From Albidovulum sediminicola (GTDB taxonomy: Bacteria > Pseudomonadota > Alphaproteobacteria > Rhodobacterales > Rhodobacteraceae), in assembly GCF_025751575.1 (NCBI RefSeq), contig NZ_JAOWLA010000016.1, forward strand, positions 1 through 64,000: a DNA stretch of 64,000 bases. Reading direction: 5' to 3'. Position 1 is the stretch's first letter. Every line of letters begins with the position of its first letter. The notes below the pieces were generated by a model that saw only the letters and a program-made list of their open reading frames with translations, had not been told where the DNA came from and did no database searches. Below are positions 47,622 through 57,153 of this stretch, in pieces. Made by a program: the position numbers and the translations under genes.

Positions 47622-48044
47622 TCAGAGCGTCAGGTGCCGCGCCCGCGCACCGCGTTCGATCGCGGCGGCGTGCAGGCGGTCGATGTTCAACTCATGGCGC
47701 ACTTCGGCCAGCAGGCGCAGTTCATCCTGCCCAAGCGAGCCATCTGCCGCCGCCACGTCGCAGGCCAGCGCATAGGCCGTCTCCCAAAGCCGCTCGGGCA
47801 GCGCATCGCGCACCATCGCAAAGAGCGTGTCGAGGCCGTCTTCCTCTTCCATCAGCTTGTAGACGGTCTGCGCGACCTCCTTGACCGCGTCGATGTCGTA
47901 GTCGGCGAAGATCGGAAGGTGGTTCACCTGGCGCTCGATGGCGACAAGTTCCGAGGTGCGGATGTTCTCGTCCGAGACCGAGACGGTGACCATGATCGCG
48001 ACAAGCGCATCCTGGGGGGTGAAGGCGGGAAGGGTATGGGGCAC
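47622..48044 (-). CDS. TerB-family protein
   Basis: A 140-residue all-helical protein of the tellurite-resistance TerB type. Two antiparallel helical repeats are seen with the acidic motifs VSVSDENIRTSELVAIER (about 22-39) and DVAAADGSLGQDELRLLAEV (about 96-115). The start codon is GTG at 48044 with AAGGACCAGGA upstream. No other ter genes are nearby, so tellurite resistance should not be assumed; such orphan TerB proteins are common in alphaproteobacteria. Confidence 0.82.
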   Translation of the reverse strand: MPHTLPAFTPQDALVAIMVTVSVSDENIRTSELVAIERQVNHLPIFADYDIDAVKEVAQTVYKLMEEEDGLDTLFAMVRDALPERLWETAYALACDVAAADGSLGQDELRLLAEVRHELNIDRLHAAAIERGARARHLTL

Positions 48045-48079
48045 TGTCCTGGTCCTTGTCTCGTTTGGCAGGCAAATTA

Positions 48080-48108
48080 TTGACGATCCTGCCCCCGTTC
48101 AATAGGAG
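48080..48108 (+). promoter_or_regulatory. Candidate promoter for the lysyl-tRNA synthetase gene
   Basis: TTGACG (48080-48085), 17-nt spacer and TAGGAG (48103-48108) upstream of the ATG at 48157. The -35 is good and the -10 is poor. Confidence 0.35.
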
Positions 48109-48156
48109 ACGAGCCTTGCGGCACGACGGGTGCCGCCCTTTCGGATGGTGTGACCC

Positions 48157-49737
48157 ATGTCTTCTCTACGCGATGCCGCGATGAACTCCAAAGCCTGGCC
48201 TTTCGAGGAAGCGCGCCGCGTTCTCAAACGTTATGAGAAAAAGGCACCGGAAAAGGGTTACGTTCTGTTCGAGACCGGCTATGGCCCCTCGGGCCTGCCA
48301 CATATCGGCACCTTCGGCGAGGTGCAGCGCACGACAATGATCCGCCGCGCGTTCGAGATGATCTCGGACATCCCGACCAAGCTTATCTGCTTCTCGGATG
48401 ACCTCGACGGGATGCGCAAGGTTCCCGAAAACGTGCCCGAGCAGGCAATGCTGAAGGAGAACCTTCAGCGTCCGCTGACCTCGGTCCCCGATCCGTTTGG
48501 GGAATACGAAAGCTTCGGGCATCACAACAACGCGATGTTGCGCCGGTTCCTCGACACCTTCGGGTTCGAGTACGAGTTCATCAGCGCGACCGATTTCTAC
48601 AAATCGGGACGTTTCGACGAAATCCTGCTGCGCTGCTGTGAACGTTATGACGCGATCATGAAGATCATGCTGGCCTCCCTGCGGGAAGAGCGCCAGCAGA
48701 CCTATTCCTGCTTCCTCCCGATCCACCCCGAAACGGGGCGCGTTCTTTACGTTCCGATGAAGAACGTCGATGCGGCGAAGGGCGAGATCACCTTCGATGA
48801 CGAGGACGGGCGCGAATGGACGCTTCCGGTGACGGGCGGCAACGTCAAGCTCCAGTGGAAGCCCGACTTCGGCGCGCGCTGGGCGGCCCTTGGCGTCGAT
48901 TTCGAAATGTATGGCAAGGATCATTCCACCAATACGCCGATCTATGACGGCATCTGCGAGGCGCTCGGCGCGAAGGCGCCGGAACACTTCACCTACGAGC
49001 TGTTCCTGGACGAACATGGCCAAAAGATCTCGAAGTCGAAGGGCAACGGGCTGACGATCGACGAATGGCTGACCTATGCCTCGACCGAGAGCCTAGGCTA
49101 CTTCATGTACCAGAAGCCCAAGACGGCAAAGCGGCTCTGGTGGGACGTGATCCCGAAGGCCGTCGATGAATACCACCAGCAACTGCGCGCCTTCCCCGAT
49201 CAGGACGAAGCGGCCAGGCTCGCCAACCCGGTCTGGCACATTCACAACGGCAACCCGCCGGCCTCCGACATGGTGGTGCCCTTCGCGATGCTTCTGAACC
49301 TTGCGAGCGTCGCGGGCGCCAAGGACAAGTCGGGGCTCTGGGGCTTCATCCAGCGCTACGCGCCCGAGGCGACGCCCGAGGCCAATCCGCAGCTCGACCA
49401 GGCCGCGGAATTCGCGGTGCGCTATTTCAACGCCTTCGTGGCGCCCTCGCGCAGCTTCCGGGTGCCAAGCGAGAAGGAGCGCGCGGCGATGGAGGACCTC
49501 GTGGCCCGGTTGAAGGTCTGGGACGGCGGCCTCGATGCCGAGGCGCTTCAGTCCATGGTCTTCGCCGTCGGCAAGGAGCACGGGTTCGAGCCGCTGCGCG
49601 ACTGGTTCACCGCGCTTTACGAGGTGCTTCTGGGGGCCTCCCAAGGGCCGCGTTTCGGGGGGTTCATCGCGCTTTACGGTGTCGGTGAAACCGTTGCCCT
49701 GATCGAAAGGGCGCTGGCCGGAGAGATGGCGGGCTAG
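48157..49737 (+). CDS. lysK: Lysyl-tRNA synthetase, class I
   Basis: A 526-residue class I aminoacyl-tRNA synthetase charging tRNA-Lys. Its class is shown by the HIGH-type motif [13 protein letters not shown] (HIGT at 49-52) and the KMSKS-type motif [13 protein letters not shown] (near residue 290), a Rossmann catalytic core quite unlike the class II LysS of most bacteria. The class I form is typical of archaea and also of many alphaproteobacteria. No class II gene is in this window. Confidence 0.93.
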   Translation: MSSLRDAAMNSKAWPFEEARRVLKRYEKKAPEKGYVLFETGYGPSGLPHIGTFGEVQRTTMIRRAFEMISDIPTKLICFSDDLDGMRKVPENVPEQAMLKENLQRPLTSVPDPFGEYESFGHHNNAMLRRFLDTFGFEYEFISATDFYKSGRFDEILLRCCERYDAIMKIMLASLREERQQTYSCFLPIHPETGRVLYVPMKNVDAAKGEITFDDEDGREWTLPVTGGNVKLQWKPDFGARWAALGVDFEMYGKDHSTNTPIYDGICEALGAKAPEHFTYELFLDEHGQKISKSKGNGLTIDEWLTYASTESLGYFMYQKPKTAKRLWWDVIPKAVDEYHQQLRAFPDQDEAARLANPVWHIHNGNPPASDMVVPFAMLLNLASVAGAKDKSGLWGFIQRYAPEATPEANPQLDQAAEFAVRYFNAFVAPSRSFRVPSEKERAAMEDLVARLKVWDGGLDAEALQSMVFAVGKEHGFEPLRDWFTALYEVLLGASQGPRFGGFIALYGVGETVALIERALAGEMAG

Positions 49738-50612
49738 GCCCGCCAGAGCTTCCACCAGCCGCGCCAGCGGCGCGACAGCCCCTCGGCGGGCTCGCTGAAG
49801 AAACGCGCACCAAGGGTGCGGGCGTCGGAGAGCAGGCGCTCCTTCTCTTCCCGCGCGGCGGCGATGAAATCCTTGCCGCCGCCGGCACTTTCGCCTGCGC
49901 GTTCCAGGGCCTCGATCAGGAAGGCCAGGTCGCGCGCCTCGCCCAGGCGTTCGCCCAGGGCGTCGGCGGCGGCGACGTGATGGGCCGTCATTTCGGGCCA
50001 GATGGGCGTCAGCAGGCGGGCGTGATACCAGTGATCCTTCGTCCGCTTGCGCCATTGGTGCAGTGCCTCCCCTGTCGGGTCGGCTGCGGCCTGATGCATC
50101 GCGCGGCGCGCGGCGGTCCAGGTGCGTTCGAGTCCAGGCGCCAGCGCATCGAACCCGGAGCCCGCGATCTTCCAGCCACGCAGGCGCTCGGCGATCTCCT
50201 GCACCAGCCGCCCGTGTTCGGTCAGGGCGGCGGCTGCGGCATCTTCGGCCGGCGGCTCGTGCGGTGTCAGCGTCGCCTCGCGCAGCGCCGCGCGCGCATC
50301 GAGCGGCAGGTAGACACGCCGCGCGAGGGCATCGAAGGAGTCGCGCAGCGCATCGCGGTCCCTGAGATCCGCGACGACGCGCCCGGCCGTGCGCAGGGCG
50401 TCGTTCTCGCGCTCATACCCCTTGAAGTTCGGCCGTACGAGGCGGATCAGCGCGCGGGTCTTCTTGATGTTCTTGCGCAGCTCGCGCACGCGCTCGCCCT
50501 GCGGGCGCTCGGCCTCGGCGATCAGGGCAAGGGACGCCTCCAGGCGGTTGCGCGCAAGTTTGCGGACCGATTTGGCGATGGGCTGGTCCCGATCCGGGAA
50601 AGTGAATGGCAT
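49734..50612 (-). CDS. CHAD-domain protein
   Basis: A 292-residue protein consisting of one CHAD (conserved histidine alpha-helical) domain without the CYTH triphosphatase domain that often accompanies it. Conserved basic/His positions appear in [20 protein letters not shown] (about 41-60) and [20 protein letters not shown] (about 181-200). CHAD domains are known to bind inorganic polyphosphate. A tandem CTGTCAT Pho box lies 59-76 nt upstream of the ATG, consistent with phosphate-responsive control. The stop overlaps the convergent lysK stop by 4 nt. Confidence 0.88.
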   Translation of the reverse strand: MPFTFPDRDQPIAKSVRKLARNRLEASLALIAEAERPQGERVRELRKNIKKTRALIRLVRPNFKGYERENDALRTAGRVVADLRDRDALRDSFDALARRVYLPLDARAALREATLTPHEPPAEDAAAAALTEHGRLVQEIAERLRGWKIAGSGFDALAPGLERTWTAARRAMHQAAADPTGEALHQWRKRTKDHWYHARLLTPIWPEMTAHHVAAADALGERLGEARDLAFLIEALERAGESAGGGKDFIAAAREEKERLLSDARTLGARFFSEPAEGLSRRWRGWWKLWRA

Positions 50613-50659
50613 TTCGTACCTGTCGTGAATGTCGCCGAGTCATGCGGCGGTGACATCAG

Positions 50660-50688
50660 ACAACAGTTCGATGACAGGGGCATGACAG
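50660..50688 (-). promoter_or_regulatory. Pho box (PhoB operator) upstream of the CHAD gene
   Basis: Read on the minus strand, CTGTCAT (50688-50682), GCCC, CTGTCAT (50677-50671) is an exact two-copy Pho box with the canonical 11-nt period; a third, weaker unit CTGTTGT follows at the same period (50666-50660). It ends 48 nt before the CHAD ATG at 50612, and is also 204 nt upstream of the divergent beta-helix gene. Confidence 0.75.
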
Positions 50689-50892
50689 CCAAGGTGTTGC
50701 CGCCCCCCGCGCTGCGGCGCACGGCCTGTTCACGCGCTGCTCAAAGCTCTGGGATAGCCGTTCCCCCGAGGGCCGATGGCCCTGCCACCCGGCATGAGCA
50801 CCCAACCGCGCCCCGTCTTCGAGGGGGCGCAGTTCCCGTGATGGGACATCGGGCGCTTGCCGGGTGGCTGGCAATCACAAGGGGTTCACGGA

Positions 50893-53190
50893 ATGAACAA
50901 GGCGATTACGGACGGGCTGGTGCTGATGCCGGCGGCTTTCGAAAGCGGGCTTGGCATGTGGTCGAGCGGCGACGGCACGCCGGGCTCGGCCACCTATGAG
51001 GGGGCCGCGAACGCGGCGCTGGTCACGGCGGATCAGGACTTCGGCAGCTGTCTGGAGATGATCAAGACCGAGGCCACGCAGAAGCTGCGCTACATGGGGG
51101 AAACGCCGATCCTGCCGGGCTGCTACCTGCGCGTCACCGCGCGGGTGAAGGCGATCAGCGGCAACCTGCCTTCGGTCCGTATCGCGGCCTGGGCCGGGGC
51201 TGCGGGCAACACGCATCTTGCGGGCGTGGTCGAAACCGGCCCTCTCGTCGCGCTGACCGCCTATGGCAAGGTCGAGACGGTGCAGGCGATCATCGGCACC
51301 GGGGCGCGGCAGGGCGTGGACATGGCCTGGGGCACTGCCGCGATCTATGCCCATGTCGGGCTCGATCTGAACGGGGCGCTTGGCGGGGTCGTGCGGATTG
51401 ATGATATCGAGGTCGAGGATATTACCTCGGCCTTCCTGCGCGACCTGATCGACTGGGTGGATGTGCGCGACTACGGGGCGAAGGGCGACGGGGTGACCGA
51501 TGACGCGGCGGCATTCGACGCGGCCGACGCCGCGGCCGCCGCGACGGGGCGGTCGCTTCTGGTGTCGTCCGGGACCTATTTCCTTAATGCCGACGTGACC
51601 CTTGAAGCGCCGGTGCGGTTCGAGGGGACGCTCACCATGCCCGTCAACCGGCGCCTCGCCATCACGCGCAACTATACGCTCGACGCCTATATCGACGCCT
51701 TCGGCGACGAGGAGGAGGGGTTCCGCAAGGCGTTCCAGGCGCTGATCAACTTTACCGACCATGATTCGCTCGACATGGGCGGGCGGCGCGTGAACGTCAC
51801 CGCGCCGATCGACATGCAGGCCGCCGTCAACAACAAGACGACGTTCTATACCCGCCGGGTGATCCGCAACGGCCAGTTCGAGGTGGAAAGCGGGCCCGCC
51901 TGGGACCCGACGGTCGTGACCTCGATCGCGACCTATTCCGCCTCCAGCGACACGACGCTGACCGCGGTTGCAAACATCGCCAACATCCTGCCGGGGTCGC
52001 TGGTGGAGGGCAACGGCGTGGGGCGCGAGGTCTATGTCACCTCGGTCAACGTCGGGGCGGGGACGCTGCGGCTGAGCAAGCCGCTCCACGATGCGCTCGG
52101 GACCCAGACCTTCACCTTCACGCGGTTCAAGTACGTGCTCGATTTCTCGGGCTTCGCGGCGCTCGACAAGATGTCGCTGGCGGAGGTGGAGATCCAGTGC
52201 AACGCCGAGGCCAACGGCATCCTGCTGCCACCCGCGGGCAAGAACTTCCTGATCCGGGACTGCGCGATCAACCAGCCGAAGAACCGCGGCATCACCTCCC
52301 ACGGGGACGGCTGCCAGGGGATGGAGATCGACCGCTGCCAGTTCCTGTCGGCGGAGGTGTCGCTGCCCGCCCCTGACCGCGTCTCGATCCTGTTCAACAC
52401 CAACGGCAATGACGTGAAGGTTCGCGAATGCCGCGCGGTGCGGTTCCGCCACTTCGGGGTTCTGGGCGGGAACAACAATCTGATCATCGGCAACCACTTC
52501 TTCCAAGGGGACAACCAGTCCAATGGCGTGCGGCAGGCGGGCCTTGTCCTGGCCGGCAGCAACCTTTCCACGACACTGACCGGCAACTACATCGACAATT
52601 GCTTCCTTGAGATCACGAATGAGTACGAGGCCGATCCGGGCTTTGCCAACCAGTATTCGTTCGGCGGGCTGACGATCACCGGGAATACCTTCGTGGCCTC
52701 CGACGTAGCGGGCTGGTTCAGCTGGATCGTTTTCAAACCCTACGGTGCCGGGCATTTCATCGAGGGCCTGAACCTGACCGGGAACGCCTTCAAGGTCTTC
52801 AACGGCTCCATCGACCGGGTGGACAAGGTGGACACGACCTATGCCGCGCTCGACAATGCGCGGATGGTCAATATCCTGGTGCAGGGCAACACCTTCCGAT
52901 CGGTCAACCAGCCGATCGCGAACCCGGTGACGATCGAGCATGTCCAGGCGACGGCGGCCACGACCTGGACCATCGACCCCTCGGCCTTCCTGCCGTTCGG
53001 GGGCTGGGCGCGCAATGTGGACTCGGTCGTCGCCGAGGGGATGATCACTGGCAACCTGGGCGAAAGGCGGTCCGACATGCCCTTCGTCAACGTCGAGCAG
53101 GGGGCCGCGAAGCAGCAGGTGACGCTGAACTGGGCGAACATCTCCAAGGGGCGGACCCATGTCCGGGTGCGCATGGACAACCCGCGCTGA
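50893..53190 (+). CDS. Right-handed beta-helix (pectate-lyase-like) protein, candidate GTA head spike
   Basis: A 765-residue protein with no signal peptide. Residues 1 to about 185 form an unassigned N-terminal domain starting MNKAITDGLVLMPAAFESGL; near 188 the pectate-lyase/glycosidase-28 entry motif VRDYGAKGDGVTDDAAAFDA begins a right-handed beta-helix with repeated N-rich turns (GVLGGNNNLIIGNHFFQGDN, TLTGNYIDNCF, LTITGNTFVAS, GLNLTGNAFKVF). The N terminus resembles, from memory, rhodobacterial proteins encoded with gene-transfer-agent head spikes (ghsB type) that bind capsule. No other GTA gene is nearby. A tail-spike or polysaccharide lyase of prophage origin is the alternative. A strong terminator follows. 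Confidence 0.62.
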   Translation: MNKAITDGLVLMPAAFESGLGMWSSGDGTPGSATYEGAANAALVTADQDFGSCLEMIKTEATQKLRYMGETPILPGCYLRVTARVKAISGNLPSVRIAAWAGAAGNTHLAGVVETGPLVALTAYGKVETVQAIIGTGARQGVDMAWGTAAIYAHVGLDLNGALGGVVRIDDIEVEDITSAFLRDLIDWVDVRDYGAKGDGVTDDAAAFDAADAAAAATGRSLLVSSGTYFLNADVTLEAPVRFEGTLTMPVNRRLAITRNYTLDAYIDAFGDEEEGFRKAFQALINFTDHDSLDMGGRRVNVTAPIDMQAAVNNKTTFYTRRVIRNGQFEVESGPAWDPTVVTSIATYSASSDTTLTAVANIANILPGSLVEGNGVGREVYVTSVNVGAGTLRLSKPLHDALGTQTFTFTRFKYVLDFSGFAALDKMSLAEVEIQCNAEANGILLPPAGKNFLIRDCAINQPKNRGITSHGDGCQGMEIDRCQFLSAEVSLPAPDRVSILFNTNGNDVKVRECRAVRFRHFGVLGGNNNLIIGNHFFQGDNQSNGVRQAGLVLAGSNLSTTLTGNYIDNCFLEITNEYEADPGFANQYSFGGLTITGNTFVASDVAGWFSWIVFKPYGAGHFIEGLNLTGNAFKVFNGSIDRVDKVDTTYAALDNARMVNILVQGNTFRSVNQPIANPVTIEHVQATAATTWTIDPSAFLPFGGWARNVDSVVAEGMITGNLGERRSDMPFVNVEQGAAKQQVTLNWANISKGRTHVRVRMDNPR

Positions 53191-53221
53191 CCCGCTTCCC
53201 GTTTCAAGATTGACCAGACCC

Positions 53222-53249
53222 GGTCCGCGCCCCAGGGCGCGGACCTTTT
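53222..53249 (+). terminator. Rho-independent terminator, possibly bidirectional
   Basis: GGTCCGCGCC (53222-53231), loop CCAG, GGCGCGGACC (53236-53245), then TTTT. A perfect 10-bp stem between the beta-helix gene and the convergent PNPOx-like gene whose stop is at 53251. Confidence 0.92.
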
Positions 53250-53250
53250 G

Positions 53251-53739
53251 CTATCCGAGGTCCTCAGGCCCGAGGGCAAAGGCCTTGCCGAAGCCCGCGT
53301 TCAGCGCCGCGCGGGTAATGTCGAAGCGGACGAAGTGAAAGTCGGCGAAGTCGGCGTAAAGCCCGGACTTCGGATGATCGGCCAGCCAGCGGGCGCGGAT
53401 CGTGTCATGTTCCGCGGTGCCGCGCCCCACGAACCGCGCGGCGACCGAGAGGGTCAGCCGCGGATGGGTCAGCGGATCACCGCGCGACCCGGGCTCGCCC
53501 ACCAGCACCGACGCCCGAGGATCGGCAGAGAGCGCGCGCGTGTGGAGCGCCAGGTCAGAGACGAGCGTGACCGGCGCGCCATCGGGCGACAGGCCGAAGC
53601 CGATGCGGGTGACGTGGGGTGCGCCGGTATCGGGATGCAGGACCGCGAGCGCCGCAAAGCGCGCGTCGCGCAGAAGCGCCGCGGCCAGCGCCCGCGCCTC
53701 ATCGTTCGTTTCGCGGATCGGAGAGGGTTTGTCGGTCAT
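53251..53739 (-). CDS. Pyridoxamine-phosphate-oxidase-fold (HugZ-like) protein
   Basis: A 162-residue split-barrel flavin-binding-type protein. The core is ALLRDARFAALAVLHPDTGA, PHVTRIGFGLSPDGAPVTLV, DPRASVLVGEPGSRGDPLTH and a C-terminal FADFHFVRFDITRAALNAGF. It resembles the N-terminal domain of HugZ heme-degrading proteins but lacks the C-terminal part, so heme oxygenase activity is uncertain; an FMN reductase or general stress role is possible. GAGG lies 8 nt before the ATG at 53739. Confidence 0.8.
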   Translation of the reverse strand: MTDKPSPIRETNDEARALAAALLRDARFAALAVLHPDTGAPHVTRIGFGLSPDGAPVTLVSDLALHTRALSADPRASVLVGEPGSRGDPLTHPRLTLSVAARFVGRGTAEHDTIRARWLADHPKSGLYADFADFHFVRFDITRAALNAGFGKAFALGPEDLG

Positions 53740-54162
53740 CGCCGCGACCTCGCTTCCTTTTCTGCACCGGGACCAAGCGACCTGCACGGGGCGCCAGCCT
53801 GCCGCGAATCACTGATTCGTTGAGATCGCTAACAGGGGCTGCGACCTTTGACGTGCTTTCAAGACCCCTCGGAGTCGGAAACTTCTCAAGATTCCGCGAC
53901 CCGGCGGCAATCCGCCGAAATCCCTTCAATGCCGCAACAGGCATGCTTCGGGAAATCCAACGAGATTTTCGCGCGCAGTCAATAAATTTACAGAAACGCG
54001 TTACTGTTTGTGAAATAATTTACAGAAATATGCAATCAATAAAATGGGTTACGGAAAATCGAAGAATTGGTTTACAATGCCTCCTGACACACCGCGCCCG
54101 GCACCGAGCGAGCGGCGAGGCGGGGTGTCCCTGTAGGTGAACGCTAAGCGAAGGAGCATACG
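53740..54162. other. Intergenic region upstream of acs
   Basis: A 423-nt non-coding stretch, strongly AT-rich between 53980 and 54080. It contains the phased repeats listed separately, a TACAAT -10 candidate (54073-54078) without a good -35, and in the leader an imperfect stem GACAC-a-CCGC (54086-54095) / GCGG-g-GTGTC (54120-54129). AAGGAG sits 9 nt before the acs ATG. No gene is supported. Confidence 0.6.
53987..54057. promoter_or_regulatory. Three phased direct repeats upstream of acs (candidate activator sites)
   Basis: TTTACAGAAA occurs at 53987-53996 and, with two extra matching bases on its 5' side (AATTTACAGAAA), again at 54019-54028, exactly 32 nt later; a degenerate copy GTTACGGAAA follows at 54048-54057. 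The spacing of about three helical turns and the position just upstream of a TACAAT box without a -35 suggest binding of an activator. The cognate regulator cannot be named. Confidence 0.6.
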
Positions 54163-56136
54163 ATGGCGGGTAAAGATCAGGGTACGGCCGAGGCGGCTTC
54201 AAAGCATCCCATCCCGCCCGGCTTCGAGAATGCACTGGTCTCGCCGGAAGCCTACAAGGAAATGTACGCAGCCTCGATGGCCGACCCCGACGCGTTCTGG
54301 GGTGAGCAGGGCAAGCGGATCGACTGGATCAAGCCCTACACCAAGGTGAAGAACACCAACTTCAACTTCGGCGAAGTGTCGATCAAGTGGTTCGAGGATG
54401 GCGAACTGAACGTCGCCGCCAACTGCATCGACCGCCATCTGGCGACCCGCGGCGATCAGGTCGCGATCATCTGGGAACCCGATGGGCCCGAGACGCCCGC
54501 GAAGCACATCACCTACCGTGAATTGCACGACAAGGTGTGCCGCATGGCCAACGTCCTGAAAGATCAGGGCATCCAGCGCGGCGATCGCGTCGTGATCTAC
54601 CTGCCGATGATCCCCGAGGCCGCCTACGCGATGCTGGCCTGTGCGCGGATCGGCGCCATCCACTCCATCGTCTTCGCGGGCTTCTCGCCCGACGCGCTCG
54701 CCAACCGGATCAACGACAGCGAAGCCAAGGCGGTCATCACGGCCGACACCGCCCCGCGCGGCGGCCGGCGCACACCGCTGAAGGCCAACGCGGATGCCGC
54801 GCTGTTGCACTGCAAGGACTCGGTGCGTTGCCTGGTCGTCAAGCACACCGGCGACCAGACCACCTGGACCGAAGGCCGCGACATCGACGTGCTGGCCCTC
54901 ATGGGGGCCGCCTCCGCCGATTGCCCCGCAGAGGCCATGAACGCCGAGGACCCGCTGTTCATCCTCTACACCTCCGGCTCGACCGGCAAGCCGAAGGGCG
55001 TCGTTCATAGCTCGGGCGGCTACCTCGTCTATGCCTCGATGACCCAGCAGATGACCTTCGACTACAAGGACGGCGACATCTTCTGGTGCACGGCGGACGT
55101 GGGCTGGGTCACGGGGCACAGCTATATCGTCTACGGCCCGCTGGCGAACGGCGCCACGACCGTCATGTTCGAGGGCGTGCCGACCTATCCGGACGCGGGC
55201 CGCTTCTGGGCCGTCTGCGAAAAGCACAAGGTCAACCAGTTCTACACCGCCCCGACCGCGATCCGCGCGCTGATGGGCCAGGGACCGGAGTGGGTCGAGA
55301 AGTACGATCTGTCCTCGCTGCGCGTGCTGGGGTCGGTCGGCGAGCCGATCAACCCGGAAGCCTGGGTCTGGTATGACAAGCATGTCGGCAAGGGCCGCTG
55401 CCCGATCGTCGATACCTTTTGGCAGACCGAGACGGGTGGTCACATGATCACCTCGCTGCCCGGCGCGATCGAGACGAAGCCGGGCGCGGCGACGCTGCCC
55501 TTCTTCGGGGTGAAGCCCGTGGTCCTGACCGCAGAGGGCGGACAGGTTGTCGAAGGCAACGGCGTCGATGGCGTGCTGTGCATCGGCGACAGCTGGCCGG
55601 GCCAGATGCGCACCGTCTGGGGCGATCACCAGCGCTTCCAGGAAACCTACTTCCAGCAGTACAAGGGCTACTACTTCACCGGTGACGGTTGCCGCCGGGA
55701 CGAGGACGGCTACTACTGGATCACCGGCCGCGTCGATGACGTCATCAACGTCTCGGGCCACCGTATGGGCACCGCCGAGGTCGAAAGCGCGCTTGTCGCC
55801 CATGCCAAGGTCGCGGAGGCCGCTGTCGTAGGCTACCCGCACGAGATCAAGGGCCAGGGCATCTACGCCTATGTCACGCTGATGAACGGGGTTGAGCCGA
55901 CCGAGGACCTGCGCAAGGAACTGGTCAAGTGGGTGCGCACCGAGATCGGGCCGATCGCCTCGCCGGATCTCATCCAATGGGCGCCGGGCCTGCCCAAGAC
56001 CCGTTCGGGCAAGATCATGCGCCGCATCCTGCGCAAGATCGCCGAGAACGACTTCGGCGCGCTGGGCGATACCTCGACGCTGGCTGATCCGTCCGTCGTC
56101 GACGATCTGATCGACAACCGCATGAATCGGGGCTGA
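54163..56136 (+). CDS. acs: Acetyl-CoA synthetase (AMP-forming)
   Basis: A 657-residue acetate-activating ANL enzyme: acetate + ATP + CoA to acetyl-CoA + AMP + PPi. The phosphate loop is [19 protein letters not shown] (about 267-285), the W-hydroxamate block is [17 protein letters not shown], the TETG region is [12 protein letters not shown], and the regulatory/catalytic lysine is Lys617 in [11 protein letters not shown], the site that is acetylated in homologues. AAGGAG precedes the ATG. First gene of an operon-like series with adk (4-nt gap), DUF4212 and actP. Confidence 0.96.
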   Translation: MAGKDQGTAEAASKHPIPPGFENALVSPEAYKEMYAASMADPDAFWGEQGKRIDWIKPYTKVKNTNFNFGEVSIKWFEDGELNVAANCIDRHLATRGDQVAIIWEPDGPETPAKHITYRELHDKVCRMANVLKDQGIQRGDRVVIYLPMIPEAAYAMLACARIGAIHSIVFAGFSPDALANRINDSEAKAVITADTAPRGGRRTPLKANADAALLHCKDSVRCLVVKHTGDQTTWTEGRDIDVLALMGAASADCPAEAMNAEDPLFILYTSGSTGKPKGVVHSSGGYLVYASMTQQMTFDYKDGDIFWCTADVGWVTGHSYIVYGPLANGATTVMFEGVPTYPDAGRFWAVCEKHKVNQFYTAPTAIRALMGQGPEWVEKYDLSSLRVLGSVGEPINPEAWVWYDKHVGKGRCPIVDTFWQTETGGHMITSLPGAIETKPGAATLPFFGVKPVVLTAEGGQVVEGNGVDGVLCIGDSWPGQMRTVWGDHQRFQETYFQQYKGYYFTGDGCRRDEDGYYWITGRVDDVINVSGHRMGTAEVESALVAHAKVAEAAVVGYPHEIKGQGIYAYVTLMNGVEPTEDLRKELVKWVRTEIGPIASPDLIQWAPGLPKTRSGKIMRRILRKIAENDFGALGDTSTLADPSVVDDLIDNRMNRG

Positions 56137-56140
56137 GGGC

Positions 56141-56818
56141 ATGGGCGCTTCGAACGCACCCGCCGTCGTGATCCTTCTTGGGCCGCCGGGCGCCGGGAAG
56201 GGCACGCAAGCCCGCATGCTGGAAGAGAAATTCGGCCTCGTCCAGCTGTCCACCGGGGACCTGCTGCGCGCGGCCGTCGCAGCGGGCACGCCCGCGGGTC
56301 TCGCCGCCAAGGCGGTGATGGAGGCCGGCGGCCTTGTCAGCGACGAGATCGTGCTGGCGATCCTCAAGGACCGCATGGCCGAGCCCGACACATCCCGTGG
56401 CGTCATCCTCGACGGGTTCCCGCGCACGGCGGGCCAGGCCGAGTCGCTCGACCGCCTGCTGGCCGAGGCCGGGGGCCGCGTCACCGCCGCCATCAGCCTG
56501 GAGGTCGATGACGCGGCGATGGTGGGCCGGGTTTCCGGCCGCTACACCTGCGCCGATTGCGGCGAAGGGTATCACGACGAATTCAAGCAGCCCGCCAATG
56601 CCGGCGCTTGTGACAAATGCGGCGGCACGGCGTTCAAGCGCCGCGCCGACGACAATGCCGAGACGGTGCGTGCGCGGCTTGAAGCCTACCACGCCCAGAC
56701 GGCGCCGCTGATCGCGCATTACGGGGCGATGGGTGTCCTTGAGACGATCGACGCGATGGGTTCCATCGAGGCGATCGCCGAGGGGCTAGGGACCATCGTC
56801 GGGCGCGTTTCGGCCTAG
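56141..56818 (+). CDS. Adenylate kinase, zinc-lid type
   Basis: A 225-residue long-form adenylate kinase. The P loop is GPPGAGKGTQARML, the AMP-binding region is STGDLLRAAV, and the DGFPRT motif is intact. The lid carries a Cys4 zinc site (YTCADCGEGYHDE and GACDKCGGTAFK). It lies 4 nt after acs and so can turn the AMP released by Acs into ADP (AMP + ATP). Rhodobacterales usually have another adk in the ribosomal-protein cluster, so this may be a pathway-specific paralogue, which cannot be checked here. Confidence 0.9.
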   Translation: MGASNAPAVVILLGPPGAGKGTQARMLEEKFGLVQLSTGDLLRAAVAAGTPAGLAAKAVMEAGGLVSDEIVLAILKDRMAEPDTSRGVILDGFPRTAGQAESLDRLLAEAGGRVTAAISLEVDDAAMVGRVSGRYTCADCGEGYHDEFKQPANAGACDKCGGTAFKRRADDNAETVRARLEAYHAQTAPLIAHYGAMGVLETIDAMGSIEAIAEGLGTIVGRVSA

Positions 56819-56880
56819 GGGAGGCCGGCTCCCCGCGAGGGGGGGCCGGAAATGAACGAGGGAGTTCAGGGAGTAACAAC

Positions 56881-57138
56881 ATGGCGGATAAATCTTCATC
56901 CAACGCCTATTGGGCCGCCAATATCCGGCTGATCAGGATCCTCCTGGTCGTCTGGGCCTTGGTGTCGTTCGGCTTCGGGATCCTGCTGCGCCCGATGCTG
57001 TCGGGTATCGCAGTCGGTGGGACCGATCTCGGGTTCTGGTTTGCCCAGCAGGGCTCCATCCTCGTGTTTCTGGTGCTGATCTTCGTTTATGCCGCGCGCA
57101 TGAACAAGCTCGACCGTGAACACGGCGTGGAAGAATAA
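56881..57138 (+). CDS. DUF4212 small subunit of sodium/solute symporter
   Basis: An 85-residue membrane protein with two transmembrane helices (IRILLVVWALVSFGFGILL and SILVFLVLIFVYAARMNKLD). The N-terminal YWAANIRLIRILL and the RMNKLDREHGV ending are the DUF4212 signature. It always precedes an actP-like symporter of the VC_2705 subgroup, as here (15 nt), and is assumed to be a partner subunit. AGGGAG is 7 nt upstream of the ATG. Confidence 0.9.
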   Translation: MADKSSSNAYWAANIRLIRILLVVWALVSFGFGILLRPMLSGIAVGGTDLGFWFAQQGSILVFLVLIFVYAARMNKLDREHGVEE

Positions 57139-57153
57139 GGGAGAGCGGGGATA

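Noticed and set aside
47634-48083. Open frame opposite the TerB-like gene
   Set aside because: Shadow of a gene with clear TerB motifs on the minus strand.
50875-53160. Long open frame (761 codons) on the minus strand opposite the beta-helix gene
   Set aside because: Shadow frame. The plus strand encodes a coherent beta-helix protein with ribosome binding site and terminator.
54086-54129. Stem-loop in the acs leader as a riboswitch
   Set aside because: The stem is short and imperfect (5+4 bp with a mismatch) and fits no known riboswitch class; kept only as a remark on the leader.
54199-56493. Long open frame (764 codons) on the minus strand opposite acs
   Set aside because: Shadow of acs and adk; no domain and no start signal.
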